Of a stretch of DNA of 64,000 nucleotides, positions 31,051 to 39,952 are shown piece by piece. Position 1 is the stretch's first letter. Each line of letters opens with the position of its first letter. Where the stretch lies: NCBI GenBank assembly GCA_963664625.1, contig OY761541.1:1984001-2048000 (forward strand), in the 5' to 3' direction. The notes beneath the pieces are model-generated. The model ran no database searches. It saw only the letters and a list, made by a program, of their open reading frames with translations, and had not been told where the DNA came from. Source of the stretch: CBDCFV01 sp963664625 (GTDB lineage: Bacteria > Chloroflexota > Dehalococcoidia > Lucifugimonadales > UBA3495). Position numbers and translations under genes: made by a program.

Positions 31051-32433
31051 TTAACCCAAGTAATTTATCGCGGCGCTGGCAATGCCGAGGAATAGCAGGA
31101 AGCCGAAAACGTCGGTGAAGGTGGTAACTACCACCGCCGAAGCGACGGCCGGGTCCACGCCGATTCGCCGCAGGAACAGCGGGACCCCGGCCCCAATGGT
31201 ACCGGCGATGACCATGTTGCCCAGCATCGCCAGTCCCAGTACAAGCCCCAGCGCCAGGTTCTGCTTCCATAGAATGGCAATGCCTGCGACTAGGACACCC
31301 AACCAGATGCCGTGAAGGAGTCCCAGAATCGCTTCCCGCACCAGCAGCCGCCAAGCCACCGGGCCGAGCAGTTGCCCCAAGGCGATGGAACGAACAATAA
31401 GCGTGAGGGTCTGAGTGCCGCCGATGCCGCCCTGTCCGGCGACCACTGGCAAAAAGGCCGCCAGAACCACCACTTGGGCCAGAGTCGATTCAAACAGGGC
31501 TATCGTGGCCGCCGCCAGGAAAGTAGTGCCCAGGTTCACTGTCAACCAAGGGAGGCGCGTTTTGACGGAGGCTCCCAAGGGCCCGTCCACGCTTTCTCCG
31601 GCCACGTTGGCCACCTGCAACATCTGCCTGGTGTCTTCCCCAACCACGGCGCTCAGCAATGTCTCAGCCGGAATCACTGCAACCAACCGCCCGTCCAGCA
31701 TAACCGGCAACTGGGTGAGATTGTAGTGGCGTCTCAGCCGGGCGCACTCCGCCATGGGAGTGTCAACGTCCACAGTGGCTACGATGGGCGCCGCTAAGTC
31801 GCTGACCACCGTGTCCACCGGGGCCAAGGCCAAGTCCACCATGTTCACTTGGCCGGCCAGGTGTCCTTCCTCATCCAGCACGAACACATCGGTGAACTTG
31901 TAGCGGGTGCGGTCCAGTTCCAGCAGGCTGTCCAACGCGGTCTGGGTAGGGTCGTTGAGGCCCACGGTGGGAAACTGGGAGACCATAATCGCCCCGGCGG
32001 TGCCCGGCGGATAGGTAACCAGTTCGGCTTCCTCCGCCGGTTGCTCCAGTTCCTCCACCACTTCGCGGGTCTGCCAAAGGGGCAAGGGAAGCCGCTGCAA
32101 CATGGAGACGGCCTCCATCGGGTTGAGCGGCCTGAGCGCGCCTGCGAGCATTCGCGACCCCAAACGGGTGGCTACCCGGGCCGCGTCCAGGGGGTTCATA
32201 TGCTCCAGAATCCATACTGCGGTGTCCGGAGACATGATGCGCACCAAGGTGTCCCGGCTTGACCGGGGCAGAGAGGCCATTATATTGCCTACGTCTGCCG
32301 GATGCAGGCGGCTAAGCTGCTCCCAAGCGAGAGCTTCATTGCCGGTCTTCAGCAGCCGCCGAACGTTGGCGGCGATCCGCGACGCCTCTTCCGTTGATAT
32401 TGCTTGGAGATGTTCCAGTCCTGAGGTGGTCAT
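31051..32433 (-). CDS. mgtE: Magnesium transporter MgtE
   Basis: A 460-residue MgtE. Order: N-terminal superhelical domain (about 25-140, HPADVGNIMASLPRSSR), two CBS domains (about 145-270, FTDVFVLDEEGHLAGQVNMV and NLTQLPVMLDGRLVAVIP), a linker helix, and a five-helix membrane domain with LPVVAGQGGIGGTQTLTLIV and VASAVVVTTFTDVFGFLLFL, which line the Mg-selective pore. In known MgtE the cytosolic domains close the pore when Mg is high. AAGGTGAC precedes the ATG. It lies between the YihY-like and MFS genes of the ECF-sigma operon. Confidence 0.95.
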   Translation of the reverse strand: MTTSGLEHLQAISTEEASRIAANVRRLLKTGNEALAWEQLSRLHPADVGNIMASLPRSSRDTLVRIMSPDTAVWILEHMNPLDAARVATRLGSRMLAGALRPLNPMEAVSMLQRLPLPLWQTREVVEELEQPAEEAELVTYPPGTAGAIMVSQFPTVGLNDPTQTALDSLLELDRTRYKFTDVFVLDEEGHLAGQVNMVDLALAPVDTVVSDLAAPIVATVDVDTPMAECARLRRHYNLTQLPVMLDGRLVAVIPAETLLSAVVGEDTRQMLQVANVAGESVDGPLGASVKTRLPWLTVNLGTTFLAAATIALFESTLAQVVVLAAFLPVVAGQGGIGGTQTLTLIVRSIALGQLLGPVAWRLLVREAILGLLHGIWLGVLVAGIAILWKQNLALGLVLGLAMLGNMVIAGTIGAGVPLFLRRIGVDPAVASAVVVTTFTDVFGFLLFLGIASAAINYLG

Positions 32434-32471
32434 GTCACCTTCCTTTTGGCCGGCATATCATTTATCCAAAC

Positions 32472-34217
32472 TCAACCGACCCCTACGCCAGCCTTTCCAG
32501 GGCGCAATTCTCCGGCAGCCTTGGTGACAGATGCGCCGTACAGGAAAATCAGCCCCGCGTAGTAGGCCCACATCAATAGCAACACGGTGGACGCGACCGG
32601 ACCATAGACCAAGTCTCTCTGCGCGGCGAGACCGGAAAGCCAGAAAAACAGGTGCTTCCCGGCCTCGAACAGAATCAGTGCGATCAGGCCTCCAAAAGCC
32701 GCGTCCTTCCACTCCACCCGTACATGGGGAACGTTGTGGTACACGATGGTAAACACCAAGCCGGTGACCGCTGCCGGCAAGATGGCTGATGCCGACCCAA
32801 GGAAAACATGCAATGGGTGAGACGTTTCTCCGGAGGAATGAAGACCATCTCCAAAAATCCCGACGGAGTGCTGCACAAATACGCCAACTCCTATAGATAC
32901 CATGAGCGCCAGTCCCAAAGCAGCAATGGTGATAGCTTCAAGGAGGGTTCCCGCAAAGCTCTTGTGATTTTCCGTACCGAACACCCGGTTCACGGCCCTG
33001 TTGGTGGCCATGAACAGCCCGTTGGCGGCGACGACTACTCCAACCAGCGCGATCAATCCGAGGGCTGCGGAGTTGTCTATGAGCCATATAATGGACTCAT
33101 GAAACAGTCCTGCGGAGGCCGGGAAGTAGTAGGTGAGCATGTCGTTGAGAACGACGCGAACTGTACCGGCGTCCGCCAGGAATGCGAATGAGATGATCAC
33201 CAAGGCCATTAGAGGAAAGAAAGACAAGACCGTGAAATATGCCAGGGATCCAGCCAGATCACTGGCGCCCACAGTCAGCAGACGTTTCGCCGCCGTGAAC
33301 ATCGCCCTGCCCCGCCATGCCGCCCTGCTCCGCGGCCGTTCCTGGGATAACCTGTCCGCCACTTCAGACAGGTGCCGCCGCAGTGATGGCCTCAAGGATG
33401 TTCCGGGTGTGGAGACGGTCCGAATGAGGCCTTCTCTGACCCTGTCGCCGTGGGACTCCCCAACTTGATACGCCGCCAGGACGGCGCCGTCGGCTGCGGC
33501 CGATACCACTTCGGCAATTTCAGAAGTGGTCGGCCTGGACCTGTTTGCTTCCGACAGGGCGGCCTCGAGGACTTCCTCCGCCATGTCGGCGACCTCGGCC
33601 GGGCTCCGGCTATTGGCTGCGGCGTGGTCCACCAGCTTCGCAGCCGAATCGCGGACGGCCGCTGCCACGTCACCCCCGGTTGCGGACACCCCGGAGATGA
33701 CCCCTCCAATGGTTGCCGTGGCGGCGTCTTTCAAGTCGCCGCCAGCTTCGACTACTGCTTCGACAGCAGCATCGACGGCTGCGGACGCCGCCTCAGCAGT
33801 ATCTATTCCGACAGAGGCGGCGCCTACTATGGCTCCCTCTACTGCGTTCTGGCTTACTTCTTTGACCTCGCCGCCCAACTCGCTACCGGTCCGAATAGCG
33901 CCAACCACCACCTGCCTGACGGCGGGTGTGGTGACCGCTACCACCTGTTCCGTTCCTTCGATCACGCCAATGACGGCATCCCGGACGAAGGAGGTGGTCT
34001 CGCCGCTGATCTCGCCGACGGCCCGGAGGGTTTCCTCGACGGATACCTGGGCTAGGTGACCGGCCCCATGGCCTACCGAACGGGTCCATGACACGGCCAT
34101 CCGCGCGGAATGACGGACGGCGCTCCTGCTCACCTGCCGGGTTGCGCCGGCGCTCCGTTCGAGGGCAGCCCTGATCTGCCGGACAAGCAGGTCCGCGGGA
34201 CGGGTTGGCTGGGTCAT
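32472..34217 (-). CDS. YihY/BrkB-family membrane protein with N-terminal repeats
   Basis: A 581-residue protein. Residues 60-270 are Ala/Gly-rich helical repeats of about 22 residues (AVRQVVVGAIRTGSELGGE, VSQNAVEGAIVGAASVGID, AATATIGGVISGVSATGGD) closely similar to those at 34275-35117. Residues 300-581 form the YihY/BrkB domain with six membrane helices (LAGSLAYFTVLSFFPLMALV, VYGPVASTVLLLMWAYYAGL). YihY proteins have unknown function, with possible envelope or transport roles. I chose the ATG at 34215-34217, six bases after GGGGG. It is 57 bases after the repeat-only gene. Confidence 0.85.
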   Translation of the reverse strand: MTQPTRPADLLVRQIRAALERSAGATRQVSRSAVRHSARMAVSWTRSVGHGAGHLAQVSVEETLRAVGEISGETTSFVRDAVIGVIEGTEQVVAVTTPAVRQVVVGAIRTGSELGGEVKEVSQNAVEGAIVGAASVGIDTAEAASAAVDAAVEAVVEAGGDLKDAATATIGGVISGVSATGGDVAAAVRDSAAKLVDHAAANSRSPAEVADMAEEVLEAALSEANRSRPTTSEIAEVVSAAADGAVLAAYQVGESHGDRVREGLIRTVSTPGTSLRPSLRRHLSEVADRLSQERPRSRAAWRGRAMFTAAKRLLTVGASDLAGSLAYFTVLSFFPLMALVIISFAFLADAGTVRVVLNDMLTYYFPASAGLFHESIIWLIDNSAALGLIALVGVVVAANGLFMATNRAVNRVFGTENHKSFAGTLLEAITIAALGLALMVSIGVGVFVQHSVGIFGDGLHSSGETSHPLHVFLGSASAILPAAVTGLVFTIVYHNVPHVRVEWKDAAFGGLIALILFEAGKHLFFWLSGLAAQRDLVYGPVASTVLLLMWAYYAGLIFLYGASVTKAAGELRPGKAGVGVG

Positions 34218-34274
34218 ATCAATCCCCCGGATGGCGGGAACGGGAAGGCCCGCTTCCCGCATCGACCAGCCAAG

Positions 34275-35117
34275 CTAGGAACTCGACGGTCTGTCCGTTG
34301 ATCTTGTCGATTCGACGGTGACCCTGACACCCTGGATGGTGCCGGTTGTAGCGTTCCGGACCGCGTTTCCGGCGGACTCGCTGACTTCGTATGCCGCGTC
34401 TATCGCGCCGCTTGCCACGGCCGCGGCGGCCTGCTCGGCGTTGACACCCACAGACCTGGCCGCACTGATGGACCCTTCAACCGCGGCCACAGCGACCTGG
34501 GCCAAGTCCTCTCCCGTCTCGGCAGCGCTGCGGATCAGTTGCTGGGAAGTGTTCCTTCCTGCGGTCATTACGTCGCCGCCCGTTGCCGCCACCGCGGTGA
34601 TAACCCCGGAAACAGTTCCTTGGGCGGCACTGGTGAACGCTCCCCCAATCTCCTTGGTGCCATCAATAACGCCGCGGGTCACCTGTACCACCGACTCTTC
34701 CGCAGCCAACCCTACGGAGGCTCCCCCCCGAAGGGCCCCTTCAACCGCGTGCTGGGCCGCCGTCCCCAGTTCCGCCCCGGCGTCGCTCGATCCGCGGATA
34801 GCGCCAACTACTACATCGTGCAGCATCGTTGTGGTTGCCGTTGCGACCTGTCCCACTCCCTGAATGACTCCTATGATCGTATCCCGAATCAGTGAACCCG
34901 CTTCACCGCCGACCCTGCCGGCGGCCTGAAGCGCCCCGACAACGGCGTCCTGCGCCAGGCTGCCGGTTTCCCCTCCTATGACACGGACCGTTTTGAGGGC
35001 GTTGACGGTCGCATCCCTGACTGCGTCAATAGCGACTTCCGTCACTTGTCCTGTGCCCCGGAGGGCCCCAGCCAAAGAATCCCTGACGCTTGCTCCTACC
35101 CTTCCCATCATGGACAT
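34275..35117 (-). CDS. Repeat-only protein, about 11 units of 22 residues
   Basis: A 280-residue soluble protein with no signal peptide or membrane helix. From residue 10 to 270 it is built of units of about 22 residues, pattern A-V-x-G-A-h-x-G-h-x-x-h-G-x-x-x (h = hydrophobic): SLAQDAVVGALQAAGRVGGE, SLIRDTIIGVIQGVGQVATA, AAQHAVEGALRGGASVGLAA. Two 11-residue turns per unit suggest long amphipathic or right-handed coiled helices, as in LEA-like or synuclein-like proteins. I do not recognise a named family. It shares its repeats with two membrane proteins of the same operon. Confidence 0.8.
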   Translation of the reverse strand: MSMMGRVGASVRDSLAGALRGTGQVTEVAIDAVRDATVNALKTVRVIGGETGSLAQDAVVGALQAAGRVGGEAGSLIRDTIIGVIQGVGQVATATTTMLHDVVVGAIRGSSDAGAELGTAAQHAVEGALRGGASVGLAAEESVVQVTRGVIDGTKEIGGAFTSAAQGTVSGVITAVAATGGDVMTAGRNTSQQLIRSAAETGEDLAQVAVAAVEGSISAARSVGVNAEQAAAAVASGAIDAAYEVSESAGNAVRNATTGTIQGVRVTVESTRSTDRPSSS

Positions 35118-35129
35118 GTCGTTTCCTCC

Positions 35130-35927
35130 TTAGATCGATTCCTTTAAGAAAATTGCATTGGGAGTAATGTGGTCAACGCCGTCGCTTGTGCGCACAATGG
35201 TGGCCATCAACCCGATTGAACGAATTTGGGCCGGCACCGAACGAAAGATGACCATCTGACCTTCTATGTACTGCTCTTCCACGTAGCGCGCGGCCAGCAG
35301 GTTCTCCAGCAGTCCCCGGGCCCCTATGATCAATCCGGTTATGATCAGGGCGAGGGCGCCGGTCAGACAGATGGCTAAGACGACCACGGGCAAGTCCGCG
35401 GCTACTCCCACCGCCTCAAGGGCCAACAACAGGGATGCCGCCAGGACCGAGCCTCGAACTACCGCTGCGACGAGAGACGGAGGCAAAGTGTCGTCCCGCT
35501 CAGCCGCTGCTTGGGCCGCTCGGGCCAAACGTTCCGCGAGCATCGCACCCACGTACAGCAGGACCAGCACCATCACGATAGTTGGCGCAATCCAGATTGC
35601 GCGATCGATTACCGCCGCCACCGCCCTGAGCCCCAGAATAGCGGCCGCTTGCGTCACGGCGACCAAGACCACGGTCCAGAGAACAAGCCGCCTCAAGGTT
35701 GTGCTTGGATTGGCTTTCACACCGACCAGCGAGGCAATGTGGACCAGTCGTTGACCGGCGCTTGAATCGTCAAGATTGAACCGTTTTGAAGCCTTGGCAA
35801 GCAACCGGTCAATCACCCAGGCCACGATGCCGCCGATTAGCAGAAAGGATATTGCTGCCAGCAGCCGCGTCGTGATGGCGGCCGCGTCGGACCCGAAGGT
35901 GGCGAGGTGTTCCAAAATAGTTTCCAT
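35130..35927 (-). CDS. MscS-like mechanosensitive channel, short form
   Basis: A 265-residue membrane protein. Helices: LLAAISFLLIGGIVAWVIDR, LVLWTVVLVAVTQAAAILGL, WIAPTIVMVLVLLYVGAML, AASLLLALEAVGVAADLPVV and a final pore-like helix LALIITGLIIGARGLLENLL. The last 45 residues, EQYIEGQMVIFRSVPAQIRS and DGVDHITPNAIFLKESI, match the beta domain of MscS (V-x-G-x-x-x, G-x-V-x-x-I, I-P-N). The C-terminal alpha-beta vestibule is missing. An ion or solute release role in osmotic shock is likely. It starts one base after the small Cys protein ends. Confidence 0.75.
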   Translation of the reverse strand: METILEHLATFGSDAAAITTRLLAAISFLLIGGIVAWVIDRLLAKASKRFNLDDSSAGQRLVHIASLVGVKANPSTTLRRLVLWTVVLVAVTQAAAILGLRAVAAVIDRAIWIAPTIVMVLVLLYVGAMLAERLARAAQAAAERDDTLPPSLVAAVVRGSVLAASLLLALEAVGVAADLPVVVLAICLTGALALIITGLIIGARGLLENLLAARYVEEQYIEGQMVIFRSVPAQIRSIGLMATIVRTSDGVDHITPNAIFLKESI

Positions 35928-35928
35928 G

Positions 35929-36231
35929 TTACGTCACCGCCTTGACCGGGGCCAACGTCAGCGCCGCCAGCTCCCGGAGGGCCCGGTTACGGTAAGACCG
36001 CCGGCGAATAGTCCGGACTGCGTCTACGGCCGGGGTGCCTATCGGCGCCTTTGCGTCTCGCGTCGCGAGCCTCGATATACTGAGATAACGGGCATGCCGG
36101 TCGATTTCCTCTTGGCATTTGTTGCAGCCGGCCGGACGCGGTGGCGCGGCCGATCCGTCCAAAATCGCTCGCGCCAACTCATCCACTTGGTCGTCATCCA
36201 AGTGGATGTGTATGGTCTCAGCATCACTCAT
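35929..36231 (-). CDS. Small Cys-containing protein, possible anti-sigma factor
   Basis: A 100-residue protein. The start lies inside the sigma gene (8-base overlap), the usual arrangement for an anti-sigma factor. It has AGCNKCQEEIDRHARYLSIS (about 34-53), a C-x-x-C with a following His that could bind zinc, but the canonical H-x3-C-x2-C order of ZAS anti-sigma factors is not met. The C-terminal part is basic (RTIRRRSYRNRALRELAA) with no membrane helix, so it would act in the cytoplasm. The anti-sigma role is inferred from position and the Cys pair. Confidence 0.6.
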   Translation of the reverse strand: MSDAETIHIHLDDDQVDELARAILDGSAAPPRPAGCNKCQEEIDRHARYLSISRLATRDAKAPIGTPAVDAVRTIRRRSYRNRALRELAALTLAPVKAVT

Positions 36232-36847
36232 CGTAACTGTCCTGCCCGAGTTGAAGCATCCTCTTGAGATTAGCCCGCGCCCGTGTCAATCTCATCTTCA
36301 CCGCCGCCTCGGATATGGATAACTGTTCAGCAGTTTCCCGGATTGAAAAACCCTCCACGTCGCGCAATACGATGACGGCTCGTTGCGCAATCGGGAGAGC
36401 GTCGAGTTGAGCGCGGAACCGTTCCAGCGTGTCCATGTCTTCCACCAACGTATCCGGACCGGGGAGGGGGTCTGGTTCTTCCTCCGACAATTGCGCCGGA
36501 ACGGTGCGACGCAACTCGTCGATGGCCAAGCGGACGGCGATTTGCCTGACCCATCCCCCGAATGCGGTCGGTTCCCGCAGAGTGCCAATACGTTCATGGG
36601 CACGCAGAAACGCCTCCTGGCAAACGTCTTCGCTAATGGCGTGATGCCGCAGCAGGCGGAACGTTGCGGCGTATACCATAGCTTCATGGCGTTGGATTGC
36701 GATGCTCGCGGCCGCCAGGTCTCCTCGCTGCCAGCGTTGCACCAGCGCCGCGTCCGGCTGGTCATCGAACACAAAGACCTCCACCTCTTGTGGGGAATCG
36801 GTAACGTCATCCGTGCCTTGTGCGCTGGTGATGCGAATCTTAACCAA
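36224..36847 (-). CDS. ECF-type RNA polymerase sigma factor
   Basis: A 207-residue ECF sigma factor. Region 2 is ALVQRWQRGDLAAASIAIQR followed by SEDVCQEAFLRAHERIGTL and AFGGWVRQIAVRLAIDELRR; region 4 is LDALPIAQRAVIVLRDVEGF then SIRETAEQLSISEAAVKMRL with the helix-turn-helix. It heads a run of seven minus-strand genes. The start is TTG at 36845-36847 after AGAGGG; no in-frame ATG precedes region 2. ECF factors often activate their own operon; I could not find a repeated ECF-type promoter pair in the window. Confidence 0.93.
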   Translation of the reverse strand: MVKIRITSAQGTDDVTDSPQEVEVFVFDDQPDAALVQRWQRGDLAAASIAIQRHEAMVYAATFRLLRHHAISEDVCQEAFLRAHERIGTLREPTAFGGWVRQIAVRLAIDELRRTVPAQLSEEEPDPLPGPDTLVEDMDTLERFRAQLDALPIAQRAVIVLRDVEGFSIRETAEQLSISEAAVKMRLTRARANLKRMLQLGQDSYDE

Positions 36848-37217
36848 TTCCGGTATCCCTCTGGTCCGGTGCTCTTTGAGAACATACCTGACGAAGACTG
36901 GAAAATATCATCCGTATCAATCTAATGACGGAATTTCAGGATGAAAAGTAACGCTCTCATTTTTCTGCTTAACCTTAGAAGTCTTTCTGCCAATACTCGA
37001 GAATCGGGGATCTGCTTCGCTACTCATCCCGTATTCGACGACCACATCGGTCGCTACATTTCATGTAGTATGAGACGCGTTACTTTTGATCCCCTCGGTT
37101 CGTCCTACTGTTTGGGGGAATGAGAAGGTGTAGGTTCCGGCTGATTCATCGTCAGCGGAGGCCGGTTGTCATGCGTTGCTTTCACCGCTGTCAAACGGAG
37201 CATCAAGGAATATTGCC
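36848..37217. promoter_or_regulatory. Divergent control region with a palindrome
   Basis: 370 bases lie between the ECF sigma operon and the KefB-type gene. At 37054-37068 is the palindrome CTACAT-ttc-ATGTAG, which looks like a dimer binding site about 150 bases before the KefB-type start. No sigma70 pair stands out. A small tRNA-like or riboswitch fold was not seen. Confidence 0.4.
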
Positions 37218-39278
37218 ATGGACGTCCTGATGTCGGTCGTCGCTGCCGGTTTGTCCGAAGGCAGCGCCAGCTTATTGAAAGATTTCACCGTCGCCATGGT
37301 GCTGGCCGCGGTCGGGTTGGCCCTTGCCCGGTTCGCCAAGCAGCCGCCGGTCCTGGGCTACCTGGTCGCGGGGATGCTCATCGGTCCGTTCACCCTGCCC
37401 ACTCCCCTTATCAGCAATCTCGACACCATCGGACTGCTGGCCGAACTCGGCCTTACCCTGCTTCTCTTCGGCATTGGGCTCGAGCTGGGCTGGCGGAGAA
37501 TTCGCGGCATTGGCGTTCGGGTGCTGGTCATCGGAGTGATCGAAATCAGCGTGCTGACCCTTTTAGGTATCTGGGTCGCCAGCATTCTTCCCGGCCTCGA
37601 TGCAAGCCACGGATTGTACCTTGGTGGGGCGATGGCGATCAGCAGTTCGGCGATCCTGTTGAAAAGCCTGCGGGACTCCGGCAATCTCAATTCAAGCTGG
37701 GGCCGGACAATCGTTGGCATCCTGCTGGTGGAGGACTTCGCCGCCGTAATACTGCTGACGGTCTTGGCCGGCATGGCCACCACCGGCGCGGCAAGCTTGG
37801 CCGATGCGGGAGTGCTGGCTGCCAAACTGGGGGTGTTCTGCATCGCAGTGCTGGTAGTGGGCACGATGCTGGGCGGTCGGTTGACGGACCTGATGTCGCG
37901 GTTCCAATCGGATGAGACCTCGCTCCTGGCCAGCTTGGGTTTCTGCTTCCTGCTGGCCCTTTGCGCCTCTCTCCTGGGACTGTCTCCGGCCGCGGGTGCA
38001 TTCGTCATCGGTGTGGTGATTGGCGACACCGAAGCTTCGGGACGGGTCACGCAGTTGGTTGCACCGGTGCGCGACATGTTCGGCGCCCTGTTTTTCCTGT
38101 CCATCGGAATGCTCATCGACTATCGCACCCTGGACGACTACATAGTCCCGGCGCTGGTGGTGGTTGGCGTGTTCATGCTGGGGAAGATCGCGGCCGACAC
38201 GGTGGGTTCCGTGCTGGCGGGCCGAAGCACGGAAGACTCCTTGCGAGTGGGAATGACCATGCCGCAGATGGGCGAATTTTCCTTGGCGATAGGCCGCCTC
38301 AGTCCGGCGGACGCGGCGGGTGCGTCTGCCTTGGGGCCTATATTGTCGATCTGCACCGCCATCACGTCGGTACTGGCGCCTCTCACCAGCCGGGCTGCAC
38401 TGCCGCTCTATAACTGGGTCAACCAACACGCCCCTTCTCCACTTCACCGGATCATCCTCGCCATCAGGCTTGGGGTGGATGTATTCTGGTCGGCGTTGTC
38501 TCCGACGGGGCAGGGCGCCGAGCAGTTGCGGAATATAGGGCGTCGAATTCTGATCAACGTTTGCATCATCGCCGTTTTGAGCGCCGCAGGGACAGGCGCT
38601 CTATACATTGCTCCAGCAATGCTCGACAACCTGTTCCGGGCGCCTGACGGCGTGGCGGGGCTGGTGATCGTCGGGGTCGTCACAGGCCTGAGCGTCCCGC
38701 CCGCGATTCGTATCTGGCGTTCGTTAGGCACTCTGGCCCAACTTGCCACCAACACTTCCCAAGCCCCGGTTGCAGATTCCGAGGAGCCTGAGCGATGGCG
38801 TACCCTGCGCACGATGGTTGAATACGGACTCGCCACGGTGTTGATTTCCCTGCTGTTCCTGCTTACCCTCCCCATTACCGTTCGCTTGTTCACTTTGGGC
38901 GTTTTGTCGGTCCCCCTTTCACTGCTGCTGTTAATCTTGCCGGCGCTGGCGGTGGGGATATTCAGCTTCCGGGTCCACCGGGTATTGGAGCCGGCTTTCA
39001 CCAGTACGTTCATAGTCGGTCCTGCAGAGTCCGCAGACGGAGATACCACGGAAGCGGGAACGGTTGATGTGCGGTCGCCTTCAACTAGCGTCGCTGCACA
39101 TCCCGTGGATGTTCCAAGCGAGACGCCGGTCAATCCGCTGATAACGGAAGCCGTCCAGCGTATCGTGGACCCGGAACAGTTGCCCCTGCTGTTGACTCAG
39201 CCGGGTGAGCAGGACGACAAGGGTGGAGCCGGAGTTCTTCACACGGAGAGCAGCTGCAATTCCGAGGAAACCCGGTAG
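37218..39278 (+). CDS. KefB-type monovalent cation:proton antiporter (CPA2)
   Basis: A 686-residue membrane protein. The antiporter core (about 1-390) has 12 or so helices with PPVLGYLVAGMLIGPFTLPT, GLTLLLFGIGLELGWRRIRG, AMAISSSAILLKSL, GILLVEDFAAVILLTVLAGM (acidic pair of the transport site) and PQMGEFSLAIGRLS. There is no C-terminal RCK/TrkA-N domain; further helices near 460-600 precede a disordered tail. Likely K+/H+ or Na+/H+ exchange. I chose the ATG at 37218 (AGGAA upstream). It is divergent from the ECF operon and may share its control. Confidence 0.9.
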   Translation: MDVLMSVVAAGLSEGSASLLKDFTVAMVLAAVGLALARFAKQPPVLGYLVAGMLIGPFTLPTPLISNLDTIGLLAELGLTLLLFGIGLELGWRRIRGIGVRVLVIGVIEISVLTLLGIWVASILPGLDASHGLYLGGAMAISSSAILLKSLRDSGNLNSSWGRTIVGILLVEDFAAVILLTVLAGMATTGAASLADAGVLAAKLGVFCIAVLVVGTMLGGRLTDLMSRFQSDETSLLASLGFCFLLALCASLLGLSPAAGAFVIGVVIGDTEASGRVTQLVAPVRDMFGALFFLSIGMLIDYRTLDDYIVPALVVVGVFMLGKIAADTVGSVLAGRSTEDSLRVGMTMPQMGEFSLAIGRLSPADAAGASALGPILSICTAITSVLAPLTSRAALPLYNWVNQHAPSPLHRIILAIRLGVDVFWSALSPTGQGAEQLRNIGRRILINVCIIAVLSAAGTGALYIAPAMLDNLFRAPDGVAGLVIVGVVTGLSVPPAIRIWRSLGTLAQLATNTSQAPVADSEEPERWRTLRTMVEYGLATVLISLLFLLTLPITVRLFTLGVLSVPLSLLLLILPALAVGIFSFRVHRVLEPAFTSTFIVGPAESADGDTTEAGTVDVRSPSTSVAAHPVDVPSETPVNPLITEAVQRIVDPEQLPLLLTQPGEQDDKGGAGVLHTESSCNSEETR

Positions 39279-39290
39279 ACTGAGTCAGGT

Positions 39291-39309
39291 TTGCCGTAAA
39301 AAACGGCAA
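39291..39309. terminator. Small hairpin between convergent genes
   Basis: TTGCCG-taaaaaa-CGGCAA lies 13 bases after the antiporter stop. The stem is only 6 bp and no T-run follows, so the call is weak. Confidence 0.3.
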
Positions 39310-39359
39310 TATCCCTCAATCGGAATCCGAGCACAACCCGGCCAAATCTGGCGAATTGC

Positions 39360-39941
39360 TTAACCGGTCGGCGGGCCCACGGTGAGGTCTATGTCCTGCG
39401 CGACAGGTTTCATGCTTTCGACGATGAAGGTTATATGCTCGTCCAGGTCGATGCCCAACTCGTCAGCGCCCTTTTGAATGTCGTCCCGGTTGACGTCCTT
39501 GGCGAACTTCTTGTCGCGCATCTTGCGGCGTACGGAACGGGGCGTAACGTCGGCCAGGTTCTTGGAAGGCCGCACCAAGGCCACCGCTCGTATGAAGCCG
39601 GACAACTCGTCCACGGCGAACAGGGTGTGTTCCATGAGGGTTTCCCTCGGGATGCCCGTGTGGTCGCCGTGGGTCAGCACCGCGCGGATGATGTCTTCCG
39701 GATAGCCGTGATCCCGCAGGATTTCGGCGCCGTAGGTGGGATGGGATTCGGGAGTAGGGCAGATCTCCCAGTCGAAGTCGTGGAGCAACCCGGCAATGGC
39801 CCAGCGGTCCTCGTCTTCCCCGAACTTCCGGGCGTACCCCCTCATGGACGCCTCAACCGAGAGAAGGTGCTTCATAAGCATGTTGGTTTTCACATGCCGG
39901 TTCAGGAACTCGATTGTCTGCGACCTTTCCATTACGTCCAT
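39360..39941 (-). CDS. HDIG-domain metal-dependent hydrolase
   Basis: A 193-residue HD-domain protein. The metal site is readable: MKHLLSVEASMRGYARKF supplies the first His, WAIAGLLHDFDWEICPTPES the HD pair, and AVLTHGDHTGIPR and EHTLFAVDELSGFIRAVALV the later His and Asp. Members are phosphohydrolases of nucleotides or related compounds; the substrate is unknown. The ATG at 39939-39941 follows GAGG. It lies just downstream of trmI, whose stop codon is 12 bases away, so the two are probably co-transcribed. Confidence 0.88.
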   Translation of the reverse strand: MDVMERSQTIEFLNRHVKTNMLMKHLLSVEASMRGYARKFGEDEDRWAIAGLLHDFDWEICPTPESHPTYGAEILRDHGYPEDIIRAVLTHGDHTGIPRETLMEHTLFAVDELSGFIRAVALVRPSKNLADVTPRSVRRKMRDKKFAKDVNRDDIQKGADELGIDLDEHITFIVESMKPVAQDIDLTVGPPTG

Positions 39942-39952
39942 GTTTCTATACC

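Noticed and set aside
30014..31054. 346-codon plus-strand frame
   Set aside because: Antisense to the MFS gene; rich in charged residues without any motif.
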